DNA of 64,000 nt from Anabaena lutea FACHB-196 (GCF_014698305.1 NZ_JACJST010000004.1:247994-311993), one strand, 5' to 3'. Numbered from the stretch's first letter, positions 28,113 to 37,926 are shown. Made by a program: numbers and translations. The notes: generated by a model from the sequence alone, not told the origin.

Positions 28113-28666
28113 TTAGACATCATCGGTAAATACTGAGATTGCTGCCATTGCTCGGTTGCAGATATCTTGTTTGTTTACCATTTGCTGAAGCTCAGATGAA
28201 TCGTATTGTCCTTCATTAATCTCTAAAGATGCTTGGTTAATTGCTTGACGGTAGGCGCTTTCTAGAGATTCGCAAAGTTCGCTATCATCTAAATACAGCA
28301 GATTGCAGATCAATGAGGTACAGAATCAAAATTGAAACCTAGACACCAAGCCAGTTTTACTCCTGAACCGGAGGTCTGCGAAGCGTCTCCTGACTCCTGA
28401 ATTCTGCTGTATGTGCCTTTAGATTTGGGACGAGCGTTTAAGTTTTGAATTTCTAAAATCGCATTGCGGATAGATACATCCCAAGAGCGGGTTGTGCGTT
28501 TCTCTATTTCTTGCTTGATTAAGTGCAACAGAAGAATGATGCCATATCTACGAATTTTATTGAGAATATCCTTTTTGCTCATCTCTTCGATTTCATCAAT
28601 CATCAATAGCGCACTGGATATGTTGCCTCTTTGTAATAATTCGCGCAATTCTATAAGTTCTTCCAT
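28113..28666 (-). pseudogene. DUF29-like gene broken by a small insertion
   Basis: The first part (28666 to about 28413) encodes about 84 residues that look like the start of a DUF29-type protein (MEELIELRELLQRG, IKQEIEKRTTRSWDVSIRNAI). The matching C-terminal part (YLDDSELCESLESAYRQAINQASLEINEG) is intact further along, but in another frame at 28113-28313. Between them lies a 120-base element with inverted repeat ends that brings its own stop codon. The nominal 118-residue product therefore ends in about 34 foreign residues. Function of DUF29 is unknown; it is abundant in cyanobacteria. Confidence 0.75.
28293..28412. mobile_element. 120-bp element with 9-bp inverted repeat ends
   Basis: The ends are ATACAGCAG (28293-28301) and CTGCTGTAT (28404-28412), perfect inverted repeats. 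The inside includes a 42-base core (CAGGAGACGCTTCGCAGACC and flanks) that recurs at about 60007-60049. It has no coding capacity. A non-autonomous, MITE-like element fits, but the transposase family is unknown. Confidence 0.6.
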
Positions 28667-28792
28667 TGAGACTTAAGCTACTATAAAAACCTAAATGTTC
28701 TAGACTTTATTTTTCCGGTAATCGTCTGTTCGCATGATTTATTAGTTGTATTATTAACCGTTAACGTTTAACAGTTAACGGTTAATAAAAGA

Positions 28793-29005
28793 TTAATCAA
28801 TTGAAATTTGTTGCGGGCCAGTGGCTTTGCCATTCTGAACCCCGCAAGTAGGGGAACTGCTAGAACTAATATGTTTATCTAACCAACTTTTCACAGGATC
28901 ATCAGCTAGGTTGAGTCGCAGCACTCCAGAGAATAACCCACCAAAAAATGAGACTGGATGCTGGGTAGCTTGTTTAAAGATGGGTGACAATTCATCAGTG
29001 AACAT
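28793..29005 (-). CDS. Conserved small cyanobacterial protein
   Basis: A 70-residue protein with a short amphipathic/hydrophobic segment (VSFFGGLFSGVLRLNL, about residues 18-33), a DPVKSWLDKH motif and a Ser/Gly-rich tail. I recall similar short proteins in many cyanobacteria, all unnamed. The codon pattern is normal and an ATG is present. It lies just past the 3' end of nrdJ, separated by 131 bases. Confidence 0.6.
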   Translation of the reverse strand: MFTDELSPIFKQATQHPVSFFGGLFSGVLRLNLADDPVKSWLDKHISSSSSPTCGVQNGKATGPQQISID

Positions 29006-29136
29006 TTAAATATCTCCAGGTATTGGCGTAAAAATTACTATTTCTTAATCAATCGTAACTCGGAAAGCAATTTCGGGGTGATTATTGGGTAATGGGGAAG
29101 AATTTTTCCTCATCCCCAATACCCCATTCCCAATCC

Positions 29137-32100
29137 TTATGAAGTTGGTGCTTGGTCTGGAAACATACATTTGTCAGAGTCGCAACCACTGGGGCCTGCT
29201 TCTGATAATTCCCCTAAATCGTAACGACTTAAGGCTCCACAGAAATCATCTGTTGTACGTCTTGCTTTCACTTCTGCTGACAAGCGTTCATAAGTGGCTT
29301 TGTCTATTGGTTCAAAAGGTAGACGTGGGAATGATTGCAAATCGTCAAATCGCGCTAATAAAGCCGCAGAAATATATCCTTCATCATTTTGGATAGCCTC
29401 ATAGATGCGTGTTCCCAAGGGTTCTACTTCCTCAGAACGTAGTTCTAGGGTAGCTGAGGTGTTATGAGTGACATAATGACGCTGCACTTGCATGACAAAA
29501 TCTAATTGGGCTAAGGCTGAGAACTTAGACACATCAATTACATCAGCACCGGGTAAATCAGCCCAGGATACAGCCACAGGTATTTCTACTAACCATTCTG
29601 TACAACGAGGATCAAAAGGATCATTAAGTAAGTTGCCGTTTTCGTCTTTGTCAGATTGGGACGGGATGACGTTGTAACCATAGTCTATACAAGCTAAGGC
29701 TACGGGGTCATTTTTACGGAAGGTGATCCGGCGAATAAATCTTTGGGCTTTGGGGGGATGCCAACCGGAACTAGCACCTGTTAAGAGGGATTTTGTCCCT
29801 GATGGCTGCACTGTGGTACAACGGTTGGGGCGTTTGATGTGATGGCGATCGCAATATTCCCACACAACTTTATGGACTACATCTTTCCAGAAGCTGAGAT
29901 ATTTTTGCTCACCGCGTTTGAAAACCAGTCCTTCGGTGGTTTCTGGTCTTCCTGCTTCCCACCAGCGTAACCAATCCACACCAAAAGCATGAACAAAGAA
30001 GTCAAATAAACCGGTGAAAGAAACACCAACTATGGGATCTAATTCCCGACTGTATTGATAGCGTGGTTCAAGGAATTGGTGATTTAACAGTGCAGCCACT
30101 GACAAAGCACCTGCTGTAAATGCTTCTTCTTGTTCTTTGTAGTTGTCGGGATCAAGTTGGTTTAAGTGTACCTCAGACAAATTACAGTGAAAATTGCTAC
30201 CCGTGATTTCTCCGCACGGATTTAGACCAAACCTACCTATTCTATGTTCTAGCTCATCAGCATCAATTTCAGGATAGTATTCTTTTATCCAATACTTAGC
30301 TTTTCCTTGCTCATAAGCTTGTAAGAAGTCTTTTTTCAATTCAGGTGTATTTAGTAAATCAATGTTAGCTCTAGCTACAGCTTCACCTGCCCATTGAATT
30401 GCCCCTTCACCACTGTAATATTGTTTACGTACAGCAGCAATGGATTCTTCTAAGGTTGGTTTGCGGTGAAATACCCTTGTATGATTGGCCATCCGCAAAG
30501 AATCGCGCTCTGGGTCTATGCGCCAGTTGCCTTCTGCGTCCTGTTGCCATAAGTTATCTTTGGCAGTTGCGCCTTGTTCATCCTCAGAAACGAACTGTCG
30601 CATCCCTGCTGAGTTATGCGTCAGATAACCGTCGCAGTAAAAACAATGAGCTTCTTCTACTTCAATGTCATAGGTTTGAACATGATCGTAACTGCCTAAA
30701 CCTTTGACTGTGACAGGAATATCTAGTGAGATATCAGCCTCAGCTATGTAGCGTTCATAATTGGCATCGACCGTGCGAGAACCCTGGAAACCCATTTCTC
30801 GCATTTCGCTATAGGTGTAAGCCTCGCGCATAATTGCACCAGGAACAGTAAAACCATACATTTTCAGTCCCTGACGCAGTTCTCCCTTAACTGAGTGAGG
30901 CGCGATGATGGCGTTATAACGTTCTTTAAGGGCTGGAATCGTGAGGTGGTATTTAATTTGCCATCCTTGCTGTTGGGGACGAGTAGTGGTAATTCTACCA
31001 GCGATACCCAAGCTTGATAAAACTACACCAACTTGTCGAACAAATGATTGATAGACTGATGTAACTAGATGGGGCGGCCGATTATTAACTGCTCCATCAC
31101 TGTCCATTAGTCCAGCTAAGTATGCAGACCTAATATCTACTGAACCCTGCAAAATAAAACTAGGAATTTTTAAGGGGACATTAGGCTGTTTAATATAGCT
31201 ATGGAAGTATTCAGTTAGTCGAATAGAAGAACAAATTGACTTGGCAGTATTTTCACCTTTGGTAACGCTGTGAGTAGCAGTCAATCCAAATAAAGCTAAA
31301 GCAGAATCTATTTTGGCTTGAATTCTTGCCGTTTGCTCAATTTGTAAGCTGTTCATTGACCATTCAACACGGCCATAGGGCTTATCATGCTTATTACGAC
31401 CAAGGGCAACATAGCCATCACCATGAGTTAATCCAATTAACCAAGCTACTTCAGGTGTGAGATCAGGAACAATTAAGTCCTTGCTGGTTCGGCTTTGGGA
31501 AGGTCTAGATCCTGTAAAGTCAGCCGGAAGATGGGTAACTGTACCAGGTAAAATTTGTGTGTTATGAAACAGGCGATCGCCTTCCACTAAACTTGCAACT
31601 GATTTCCAGTTCACTCCACCTTTAGCATCTGCTAAAATTGCTTGTTTGTGGTTTAAAGTTGCTCTAGGGTAAGTTGCATTAGTTTCAATTTCGTAGACAT
31701 CCTGAAATCCTTGGTCGAATTTATCAACTACTCGACGAAATCCTAAAGGAGTTTGTACCAAGTCACCCACTTGCACATCACAAATGGGGACAAGACCTTT
31801 GGAGGTATGAACTAAGGCATCTTCAGGAAGACATCTTCTTATATTGCCAGCAACAATTGTGACAGCAGCTTCATCAATTAATAAGCAGCATTCCACTGAG
31901 TTTAATTGTCTACCTAAAGCCTTATTGAGAATAGAGGCGCAACGCTGATATAATCCAGGCAACTTCACAGGATTAGCCATACCGCCAAAGCCTTTGAGGG
32001 TTTCCCCAGATTGGCGCACGTCGCTAATATCTACAATTACTTCAACGTCACCTGTAAAGCGTTCATCGGTGGAAAGTTCTAAAAGGGTTTGATAGGATTT

Positions 32101-32658
32101 TACCCAACCTTCTCGACTGTCTCCAACATGGATAGTAGCGGTGTTAGCTTCTATATGGATTTGTGTAAATTCATGACGCTGTTCTTGAGGAGTGCTGCCA
32201 ATTTCGCCTTTAATGGTGATATTTAGGCGATTACGGATAGGGGGCAGTTGATTAATATACTGGGGTTCGATGATAGCACCTGTACCGCAGCCCATCATGG
32301 CCAAGTCCATCATTAAACCGAAGGCTTTCCAGTCTACCAAGTTGGTAGAAGTGCAGTTATAAGCACCGGAGAAGTTTTTGGGTTTGGTTAACCAATCTGT
32401 GCCACCTACCCACATCCAGCGTCCACTGGGGAGGGCTTTCATGTTGCGCTGCATCTTATCCAAAAGGGCAGCTTCTTCACGGGTGAGTTTTCCCAGTTCG
32501 ACTAAACCGCGTAAAGTGCGATCGCACACCTGATCATAAGTTTCTCTTAAACCGGCCTCTGTACGACGGCTGTAGGTTCTAAAAAACACAGGATTGGCTG
32601 CTGGAGCAGATTCGGGAAAAGATGTACTCTGGCGTTTACGTTCCAGTTCTTGAACCAT
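29137..32658 (-). CDS. nrdJ: Adenosylcobalamin-dependent ribonucleoside-triphosphate reductase, intein-containing
   Basis: A 1173-residue precursor from the ATG at 32658 (27 codons inside the longest frame; the upstream part is not conserved-looking). After removal of the 407-residue intein the enzyme would be 766 residues, normal for class II monomeric reductases. It reduces ribonucleoside triphosphates using a cobalamin-generated thiyl radical. Visible motifs: NCTSTNL near residue 91 (first redox Cys), MGCGTGAI near 112, and after the intein NPCGEI, carrying the radical Cys and the catalytic Glu. The C-terminal CDSDKC tail may hold the re-reducing Cys pair. The cobalamin need matches the cbiA gene at 20398. 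Confidence 0.93.
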   Translation of the reverse strand: MVQELERKRQSTSFPESAPAANPVFFRTYSRRTEAGLRETYDQVCDRTLRGLVELGKLTREEAALLDKMQRNMKALPSGRWMWVGGTDWLTKPKNFSGAYNCTSTNLVDWKAFGLMMDLAMMGCGTGAIIEPQYINQLPPIRNRLNITIKGEIGSTPQEQRHEFTQIHIEANTATIHVGDSREGWVKSYQTLLELSTDERFTGDVEVIVDISDVRQSGETLKGFGGMANPVKLPGLYQRCASILNKALGRQLNSVECCLLIDEAAVTIVAGNIRRCLPEDALVHTSKGLVPICDVQVGDLVQTPLGFRRVVDKFDQGFQDVYEIETNATYPRATLNHKQAILADAKGGVNWKSVASLVEGDRLFHNTQILPGTVTHLPADFTGSRPSQSRTSKDLIVPDLTPEVAWLIGLTHGDGYVALGRNKHDKPYGRVEWSMNSLQIEQTARIQAKIDSALALFGLTATHSVTKGENTAKSICSSIRLTEYFHSYIKQPNVPLKIPSFILQGSVDIRSAYLAGLMDSDGAVNNRPPHLVTSVYQSFVRQVGVVLSSLGIAGRITTTRPQQQGWQIKYHLTIPALKERYNAIIAPHSVKGELRQGLKMYGFTVPGAIMREAYTYSEMREMGFQGSRTVDANYERYIAEADISLDIPVTVKGLGSYDHVQTYDIEVEEAHCFYCDGYLTHNSAGMRQFVSEDEQGATAKDNLWQQDAEGNWRIDPERDSLRMANHTRVFHRKPTLEESIAAVRKQYYSGEGAIQWAGEAVARANIDLLNTPELKKDFLQAYEQGKAKYWIKEYYPEIDADELEHRIGRFGLNPCGEITGSNFHCNLSEVHLNQLDPDNYKEQEEAFTAGALSVAALLNHQFLEPRYQYSRELDPIVGVSFTGLFDFFVHAFGVDWLRWWEAGRPETTEGLVFKRGEQKYLSFWKDVVHKVVWEYCDRHHIKRPNRCTTVQPSGTKSLLTGASSGWHPPKAQRFIRRITFRKNDPVALACIDYGYNVIPSQSDKDENGNLLNDPFDPRCTEWLVEIPVAVSWADLPGADVIDVSKFSALAQLDFVMQVQRHYVTHNTSATLELRSEEVEPLGTRIYEAIQNDEGYISAALLARFDDLQSFPRLPFEPIDKATYERLSAEVKARRTTDDFCGALSRYDLGELSEAGPSGCDSDKCMFPDQAPTS
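30613..31833 (-). other. Full intein with LAGLIDADG homing endonuclease inside nrdJ
   Basis: Intein of 407 residues (residues 276-682 of the precursor). It begins with Cys in CLPEDALVHTSKG right after GNIRR and ends in YLTHN, followed by Ser as the +1 extein residue, so all splice-junction residues are in place. Block A (VPICDVQVGD), block B-like (ATLNHKQAIL) and block F (YDIEVEEAHCFYCDG) are readable. Between them two LAGLIDADG motifs occur: WLIGLTHGDGYVAL and AYLAGLMDSDGAV, both keeping the acidic residues. It looks functional for both splicing and homing. The insertion point lies between conserved residues of the reductase core. Confidence 0.92.
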
Positions 32659-32905
32659 AAATAATGTCTTTGTGCTGACTAACAAATTAAGACTATAACG
32701 CCAAGTAGTTAGAGGATGGAAGATTGATAAATTTACCACTTTGCGCTATGTCTGATTTTGTGTAAATTATGACTATATTTTAGTGTAAGTATAAAACCCT
32801 GACTATGTGCCAGGGTTGTAACTTATCAAAGTTTTACCTATCAGTTTTTGCGGAATAGGCTATCAGTGTGATTGTTATTTGTTTACTTTTTTCGTTGACT
32901 ATCCA

Positions 32906-33262
32906 TTAAGCATTGATAGTCAGCAAAGATTCTAATTCATTTATATTAGTTACAACTTTACGTAAAGTTTCACTGAAATATATAACTTCATAATTAGGTG
33001 CAAGTTCTTTTTGTAGTTGTTTCCATAAACTAATACCTTGTTTTTCAAAAGCTGCTTTAGCTTCTAAAGTGGGAAAACCAGATGAATTAGGATCTTCCCA
33101 ATTCAACTTTGCATCATAAATATCTGCCCATTTTTCCAAACGGCTAATAGTTTCTTTACTTAATGGCATCGTTTCTGGATCAATATCTCCAGCTTTATCA
33201 GAACTATCCCACCATAATGGGTAGCATCCATAATCAGCCATGAGTTTGATTTTTTCTGCCAT
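32906..33262 (-). CDS. Hypothetical protein, probable immunity/antitoxin partner
   Basis: A 118-residue acidic protein from the ATG at 33262 (a GTG two codons upstream also possible). No recognised family; it has a WWDSSDKAGDI segment near residue 17 and a helical C-terminus. It starts about 15 bases after the stop of the toxin-like gene on the same strand, the usual arrangement of a toxin followed by its immunity gene. The partner role is inferred from position only. Confidence 0.55.
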   Translation of the reverse strand: MAEKIKLMADYGCYPLWWDSSDKAGDIDPETMPLSKETISRLEKWADIYDAKLNWEDPNSSGFPTLEAKAAFEKQGISLWKQLQKELAPNYEVIYFSETLRKVVTNINELESLLTINA

Positions 33263-33277
33263 AGTCACTTTACCAAG

Positions 33278-33655
33278 TTATGGGGAAGTTCTGGGGTTAG
33301 CCCCCACTATATACCCATTATCGCTTACAGTGACAGAGATGTAGTGAGTTTTGCTATTAAAGTTAACTTCATAAATAGTACGAGTTTTTTTTCTTCCTTG
33401 ATACCCAATTATTTTCCCTTCGGTTAGTGCAGTAATAATTGCATCCGGTATCTGGTCTGGTTCTATGCCCTGATCTGCAAATTGTGAAGAATGTTCTTCT
33501 AATATATGCTGGAGTCCTGCTTCAATGTTTCCTTGTTCTAAAAATACGATTTTGCCATCTGCTTGTTTAGCAATCTTCACTATTTTTTCAGGGTTATGTT
33601 TAATACTAAGTTGGGCAAGTTCAGCAAGTAAGGCTGATTTTTCAGCACTATTCAT
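33278..33655 (-). CDS. BECR-fold RNase-toxin-like protein
   Basis: A 125-residue protein. The start at 33655 is fixed by an excellent ribosome binding site (AAGGAGG six bases upstream); 26 further upstream codons in frame are therefore excluded. The C-terminal ~85 residues (QHILEEH..., IPDAIITALTEGKIIGYQG, RTIYEVNFNSKTHYISVTVS, NGYIVGANP) match the pattern of C-terminal toxin domains of contact-dependent or polymorphic toxins of the Barnase-EndoU-ColicinE5-RelE (BECR) type, with His50 and His55 as candidate catalytic residues. It stands alone, without a delivery domain or signal peptide. Assignment is from motif memory. Confidence 0.65.
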   Translation of the reverse strand: MNSAEKSALLAELAQLSIKHNPEKIVKIAKQADGKIVFLEQGNIEAGLQHILEEHSSQFADQGIEPDQIPDAIITALTEGKIIGYQGRKKTRTIYEVNFNSKTHYISVTVSDNGYIVGANPRTSP

Positions 33656-33796
33656 TTTTTCCTCCTTAAATTGGGGATAAGTTCTGTTTTTTTGTTGATA
33701 TACCCAACTTAGAAAGGTAATTTTAGTAGACAAAGAATTCTTAGGTACGGATTACCGTACAATTTTGGAAATATTAATGACAACACAAAATAAAAA

Positions 33797-34378
33797 ATGT
33801 CACTAGCACCTTGGCGAAGTCTTATTACCCGCGCACTACATCGCAATCGCAGCCTCGTTTATGCCCGTTATCTACAACTTGCAACGGTGCGAGAAAATGG
33901 TTGTCCTGCTAACCGCACCGTAGTTTTTCGCGGCTTTCTAGACGATACCAACCAACTAAAATTTATCACCGATATTCGCAGTGCAAAAGCTGAACAAATA
34001 GCAAAACAAGCAGCAGCAGAAATTTGTTGGTATTTTCCCAACACCAGAGAACAATTTCGTATTACTGGAGAATTAATATTAGTAAGTGCTGATTCTCACC
34101 CACATTTACAACCAGCGAGAATAAAAATGTGGCAAGAATTGAGTGATGCAGCTAGGTTACAATTTGCTTGGCCTACTCCTGGTCAAATGAGAATAACAAC
34201 ACCGGAAGCATTTACACCACCTGTACCAGATCCTATTCAACCAGGAGAAAATTTTTGTTTATTATTGCTTGAACCTACACAAGTAGATCATTTAGAATTG
34301 CGAGGTGAACCACAAAATAGATCAGTTTATCACCGCAATAAAAACCAGGAATGGTTAACTGAAGCAATAAACCCATAG
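33797..34378 (+). CDS. Alr4036-type FMN-binding protein (pyridoxamine 5'-phosphate oxidase family)
   Basis: A 193-residue split-barrel flavoprotein. The N-terminal block LATVRENGCPANRTVVFRGF (residues ~29-48) and DIRSAKAEQI followed by CWYFPNTREQFRITGEL match the Pyridox_oxase_2/Alr4036 family, which has a solved Anabaena member. It probably binds FMN as a homodimer; whether it oxidises pyridoxamine phosphate is not shown by the sequence. Normal length; divergent from the toxin-like gene. Confidence 0.85.
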   Translation: MSLAPWRSLITRALHRNRSLVYARYLQLATVRENGCPANRTVVFRGFLDDTNQLKFITDIRSAKAEQIAKQAAAEICWYFPNTREQFRITGELILVSADSHPHLQPARIKMWQELSDAARLQFAWPTPGQMRITTPEAFTPPVPDPIQPGENFCLLLLEPTQVDHLELRGEPQNRSVYHRNKNQEWLTEAINP

Positions 34379-34411
34379 TTTTATTTTGTTAAGTTGTTAA
34401 TTTTTGATTTT

Positions 34412-35164
34412 CTATATTCCTGCACCATCAAAGAATTCCTGAATCTGTTTATCTCTGAGATTACAGAAGTTGTGTTCTTTTGGTAGTTCATCTTCTTGAG
34501 TGAATTTACCTACCAAAACTGGAGTTTTTGCGGGATTTTGGAGAGCTTGAATTTGTTCTTCAAGTGCTTCAATGCGGTCAACTAAGGTGCGAATTATTTG
34601 AGCTTCTGAATCTGGTAAATTGTTGTGTTCTAGAGGTGAAACCCGAACTCCAGCACGATAGATAATGCGACCTGGTACACCTACAACTGTGCAGCTAGAA
34701 GGAACATCTCTCAACACTACAGAACCAGCACCAATGCGGACATTATCACCAATTTGGATATTTCCCAAAACTTTTGCTCCCGCGCCAACAACGACATTTT
34801 CGCCTAATGTGGGGTGACGTTTGCCGCTTTCTTTACCTGTTCCCCCCAGGGTGACACCTTGATAAATCAGGGCATAGTTGCCGATAATGGCTGTTTCACC
34901 AATTACTACTCCCATACCGTGGTCAATAAATACTCCTTGACCAATTACAGCCCCTGGGTGAATTTCAATCCCGGTTAAAAACCGAGCTATGTGAGAAATG
35001 AGCCGGGGGAAAAATGGAAGACCAATACTACGCAACCAGTGAGCAAAGCGGTGGAACATGAGGGCTTGTAAACCTGGATAGCAAAACAAGACCTCCAACC
35101 AATTTCGAGCAGCTGGGTCACGTTCAAAGATGATGCGAAAATCGGCACGTAGTATAGAGAGCAT
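34412..35164 (-). CDS. cysE: Serine O-acetyltransferase
   Basis: A 250-residue enzyme making O-acetylserine for cysteine synthesis. Start at the ATG 35164 ([19 protein letters not shown]); eight extra in-frame codons upstream look non-native. The hexapeptide-repeat left-handed helix covers about 60-170, with the active-site HGMGVVIGE (His plus Asp/Glu) and [12 protein letters not shown] loop, typical of SAT. A C-terminal tail of about 70 residues beyond the hexapeptide region is longer than in enterobacterial CysE. Confidence 0.92.
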   Translation of the reverse strand: MLSILRADFRIIFERDPAARNWLEVLFCYPGLQALMFHRFAHWLRSIGLPFFPRLISHIARFLTGIEIHPGAVIGQGVFIDHGMGVVIGETAIIGNYALIYQGVTLGGTGKESGKRHPTLGENVVVGAGAKVLGNIQIGDNVRIGAGSVVLRDVPSSCTVVGVPGRIIYRAGVRVSPLEHNNLPDSEAQIIRTLVDRIEALEEQIQALQNPAKTPVLVGKFTQEDELPKEHNFCNLRDKQIQEFFDGAGI

Positions 35165-35230
35165 CGAGATAGTACCCTTGGACAGCATTGCGAGCTACTT
35201 TCCCATTTTATCGTTACTTGGGAACTAGGA

Positions 35231-35306
35231 AGATGGGGAGATGGGAGGACACGGTGACGCGGAGATGGGGAGATGGGGAGATGGGGAGATGGGGAGATGG
35301 GGAGAT
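35231..35306. repeat. STRR (GGGGAGAT)n
   Basis: Seven or more copies of the GGGGAGAT octamer, interrupted once around 35248-35260, in the spacer between cysE and the secreted protein gene. Confidence 0.85.
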
Positions 35307-35329
35307 AATGAGGAATTCCCTATTCTCTA

Positions 35330-35815
35330 TTACTGCGTTACTGTCAAAGTGTAGTTACGTTTGACACCGGAATTAAATGTACCTACCCAAATGCGATAAG
35401 TGCCACTTTTCCATTGCTGATCAAGCACACTCGCATCTTTACTTTTACCTGTGTCATCTCCACAACGGATTGTCCCATCGTCTGGGCCTTTAATAAACAA
35501 AGTCGTATCACCACCGCTGTTGACTAATATTTTCAGACTGTCAAAGTCTTTTTCTAAAACGAGGATGTGGTCAGGATTTGGATCTGCAAAACCGATACAA
35601 GCTTTTTTATCGCGATCGCGTTTGCTCATGGCAGATAATGAATAAGAACCTCCTGTATAGCCAGTTCCCATTCCTTGTGCAGGTTCAAAACCTGGTGATA
35701 GCTTAAGAGTACCAAAATTTGCTGTCTGGGCTGCTGCTGGTATCGCTATCATAGCGGTAATCGTAGCCAGCAACCAGCCACCTCGAAATTGAAGCCAGAA
35801 ACGAAAATCTTTCAT
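35330..35815 (-). CDS. Secreted protein with beta-rich domain, unknown
   Basis: A 161-residue protein from the ATG at 35815, chosen because it opens into a Sec signal peptide (basic start, hydrophobic GGWLLATITAMIAI, cleavage near AAAQ). The mature part has a strand-rich domain with two Cys (KACIGF and TIRCGDD, likely disulfide) and ends in GTYRIWVGTFNSGVKRNYTLTV, resembling bacterial pre-peptidase C-terminal-like folds. Probably periplasmic. The 36 codons upstream in frame are not used. Confidence 0.65.
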   Translation of the reverse strand: MKDFRFWLQFRGGWLLATITAMIAIPAAAQTANFGTLKLSPGFEPAQGMGTGYTGGSYSLSAMSKRDRDKKACIGFADPNPDHILVLEKDFDSLKILVNSGGDTTLFIKGPDDGTIRCGDDTGKSKDASVLDQQWKSGTYRIWVGTFNSGVKRNYTLTVTQ

Positions 35816-36107
35816 TTTTTTTAGGGGGAGTACCCCATCCTTAGCGTAGCAGGACTGTATAGCAGCTGCCAGATCGGTGAGGACAGGCAGTAAATATAAG
35901 TCAGACACCAAGGGACTTTCCACCCTGTTAAAAGTTCCCTGTTTCCTGTTCTCTGCTATATGTACTAATTTTATTTGTAAACAGCGCTATTTAGTACTAA
36001 TTACATGATCTGGAAATGTGACACAAAGAGTACTGTTTCCTTGATTTGGTGGATTTTGCAAACTGTGCTTCTCAATCAAGTGTGATTTGAAGAGAAAAAT
36101 AGAGAAA

Positions 36108-37799
36108 TTAAGAGCGATGAAACTGGAAGAACACACCGCCTTTTAGAGTTCCTGGCTCACGACTATAACTACTAACTGTAAGCGATCGCAGATTGTTAAA
36201 CAGTGGTTTGCCTAAAACTTCCACAAATTTCAGCAAGGGTAGTTGACGTTCGAGAAGTTTTTGGCTCTTTTTCCAGTCAACATAGATGTAGCCTTGGTTG
36301 AGTTGGGGAATAGGGGCGATCACATCTTGAAAATTGGGATTGTCAATTAAGGATTTTTCCTTACTACTTAAGACTTTATCCATCGTTTTTAAGTCTGAGG
36401 TAAAAATCTCATAATTACCCTGGGTTGTATGCACCCCCTGAATTTTAGCTGCGACGCTGAGGGCTGATTTATCCTCAGTAACAGCTGTTAACTCTGTCCA
36501 AGCGGAGACTGTTTGCTGATTGAGAGTGAGGGAACTGACATTTAAGCCTTTGCTACTGGCAATTTTATCTAAACGGGCTATACCTTCTACTAACTGCGGT
36601 GTTGTTTCCACCACAAACACCCAATTGGGGGTTGTATTTCCTTGATTGGGTAAAAGTGCGTTATTTTCAGTTAGCATAGCGATCGCATATTCTCCCACTA
36701 CCCAACTAAAAATATCCTCTCTAAAATTTAAACCCCAATCTTTCTGCACATCTACCAAAGGTTGTATCCAGCGAGAAATCGCCTCTGCTGATGAACCGTA
36801 TATTGTTGCTGTTCCTTGTTTCCAGAGTTTTGCTAAATTACTCTCAGCTAAATTACTCAAATTCGCGCCACTAATTGCCAAACTTGCTGATGCGGGAATA
36901 TAATGCAAAGCTCCTACAGGTTTAGATAGTGATGCGGATGGAGGCGTAACTTCTGTAGATGTTAAAGTAGATGTTAAAAACGTACTTTCTGCCAGTAATC
37001 CCTGGGGATTTAATACCAAAGACAGAATTTGGCTATTATAAGTAGATTCTGCCAGTTCAAACCCTTGCCAATTAGCAACTTCGGGCAGATTGAGGAAAGC
37101 TACCGCAACAGCATCTTTAGCTATTTCTTGAGTAGCTTTTTGATATTGGGGAAAACTGGTTAAATTCAAATCCGGTGCTTGGACATTATTAATAGCTTCT
37201 CGTAGCACTTTGGCATCATTCGCCAACAAAACAAAGTTATCAACAACCGCACCAGCTAAAGCGGTTTGGATTTTGGCGGGTGCTGGTGTTTCTGGGGAGT
37301 CATAAAGTAACTTCACACCTTTGTATTGTTCAACAGCTAAATTAGCCCCAGCTAAAGACCGTTTGGAAAACAACAACTCGACAAACTCGTGGCTTTGGGC
37401 TGGGTTCTCTGTTGCCAGTGCCATCAGATACCCTGATTGTAGTCCATTTTCTGGATCGCGGTCTATGTCTTGGCTAGTTACAGCCAATGTAATTTCATTT
37501 CCCAGCCAGGGTTTAATATCTTCTTGATAATTTATGCTAGTTTTAGCCAATAAATTAGTTTTTATCTGGGAAATTTCCCCTTTTTGCTCCAATCCCTGTA
37601 ATCCATCAGGATTTACCAGCAATGACACGATCACAGGTGACAGCTTTGATACAAATACAGCAGCACCAGGTTGAGAGCGAGAAGTCAGTAGGCCAATCGG
37701 ACTTTTGGGAAAAAACCAGTAAAAACCAGCAATACTAAACAGTAGCAGGGCGATCGCACCAGCCACTAGAAACTTGAAAAATGAGCTTTGACTGTTCAC
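36108..37799 (-). CDS. DUF3352 family membrane-anchored protein
   Basis: A 563-residue protein with an N-terminal membrane anchor (FLVAGAIALLLFSIAGFYWFFP, residues ~10-31) and a large extracytoplasmic DUF3352 domain (PGAAVFVSKLSPVIVSLL near 44; YVDWKKSQKLLERQLP near 505). Function unknown; conserved across cyanobacteria. GTG at 37799 is the likely start, as no ATG fits ahead of the membrane helix. Confidence 0.8.
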   Translation of the reverse strand: MNSQSSFFKFLVAGAIALLLFSIAGFYWFFPKSPIGLLTSRSQPGAAVFVSKLSPVIVSLLVNPDGLQGLEQKGEISQIKTNLLAKTSINYQEDIKPWLGNEITLAVTSQDIDRDPENGLQSGYLMALATENPAQSHEFVELLFSKRSLAGANLAVEQYKGVKLLYDSPETPAPAKIQTALAGAVVDNFVLLANDAKVLREAINNVQAPDLNLTSFPQYQKATQEIAKDAVAVAFLNLPEVANWQGFELAESTYNSQILSLVLNPQGLLAESTFLTSTLTSTEVTPPSASLSKPVGALHYIPASASLAISGANLSNLAESNLAKLWKQGTATIYGSSAEAISRWIQPLVDVQKDWGLNFREDIFSWVVGEYAIAMLTENNALLPNQGNTTPNWVFVVETTPQLVEGIARLDKIASSKGLNVSSLTLNQQTVSAWTELTAVTEDKSALSVAAKIQGVHTTQGNYEIFTSDLKTMDKVLSSKEKSLIDNPNFQDVIAPIPQLNQGYIYVDWKKSQKLLERQLPLLKFVEVLGKPLFNNLRSLTVSSYSREPGTLKGGVFFQFHRS

Positions 37800-37926
37800 A
37801 TTAGACCTAGTAAATGCTCCGTTTTTGATTTTAGGCTAGAAGCGCAACTTCTATGCATTGAAAAAGAGGATTTTTCTGATTTTTTCTGCCAACATAAATA
37901 ATATTAGGATTGTTTAGAAAAACTAC

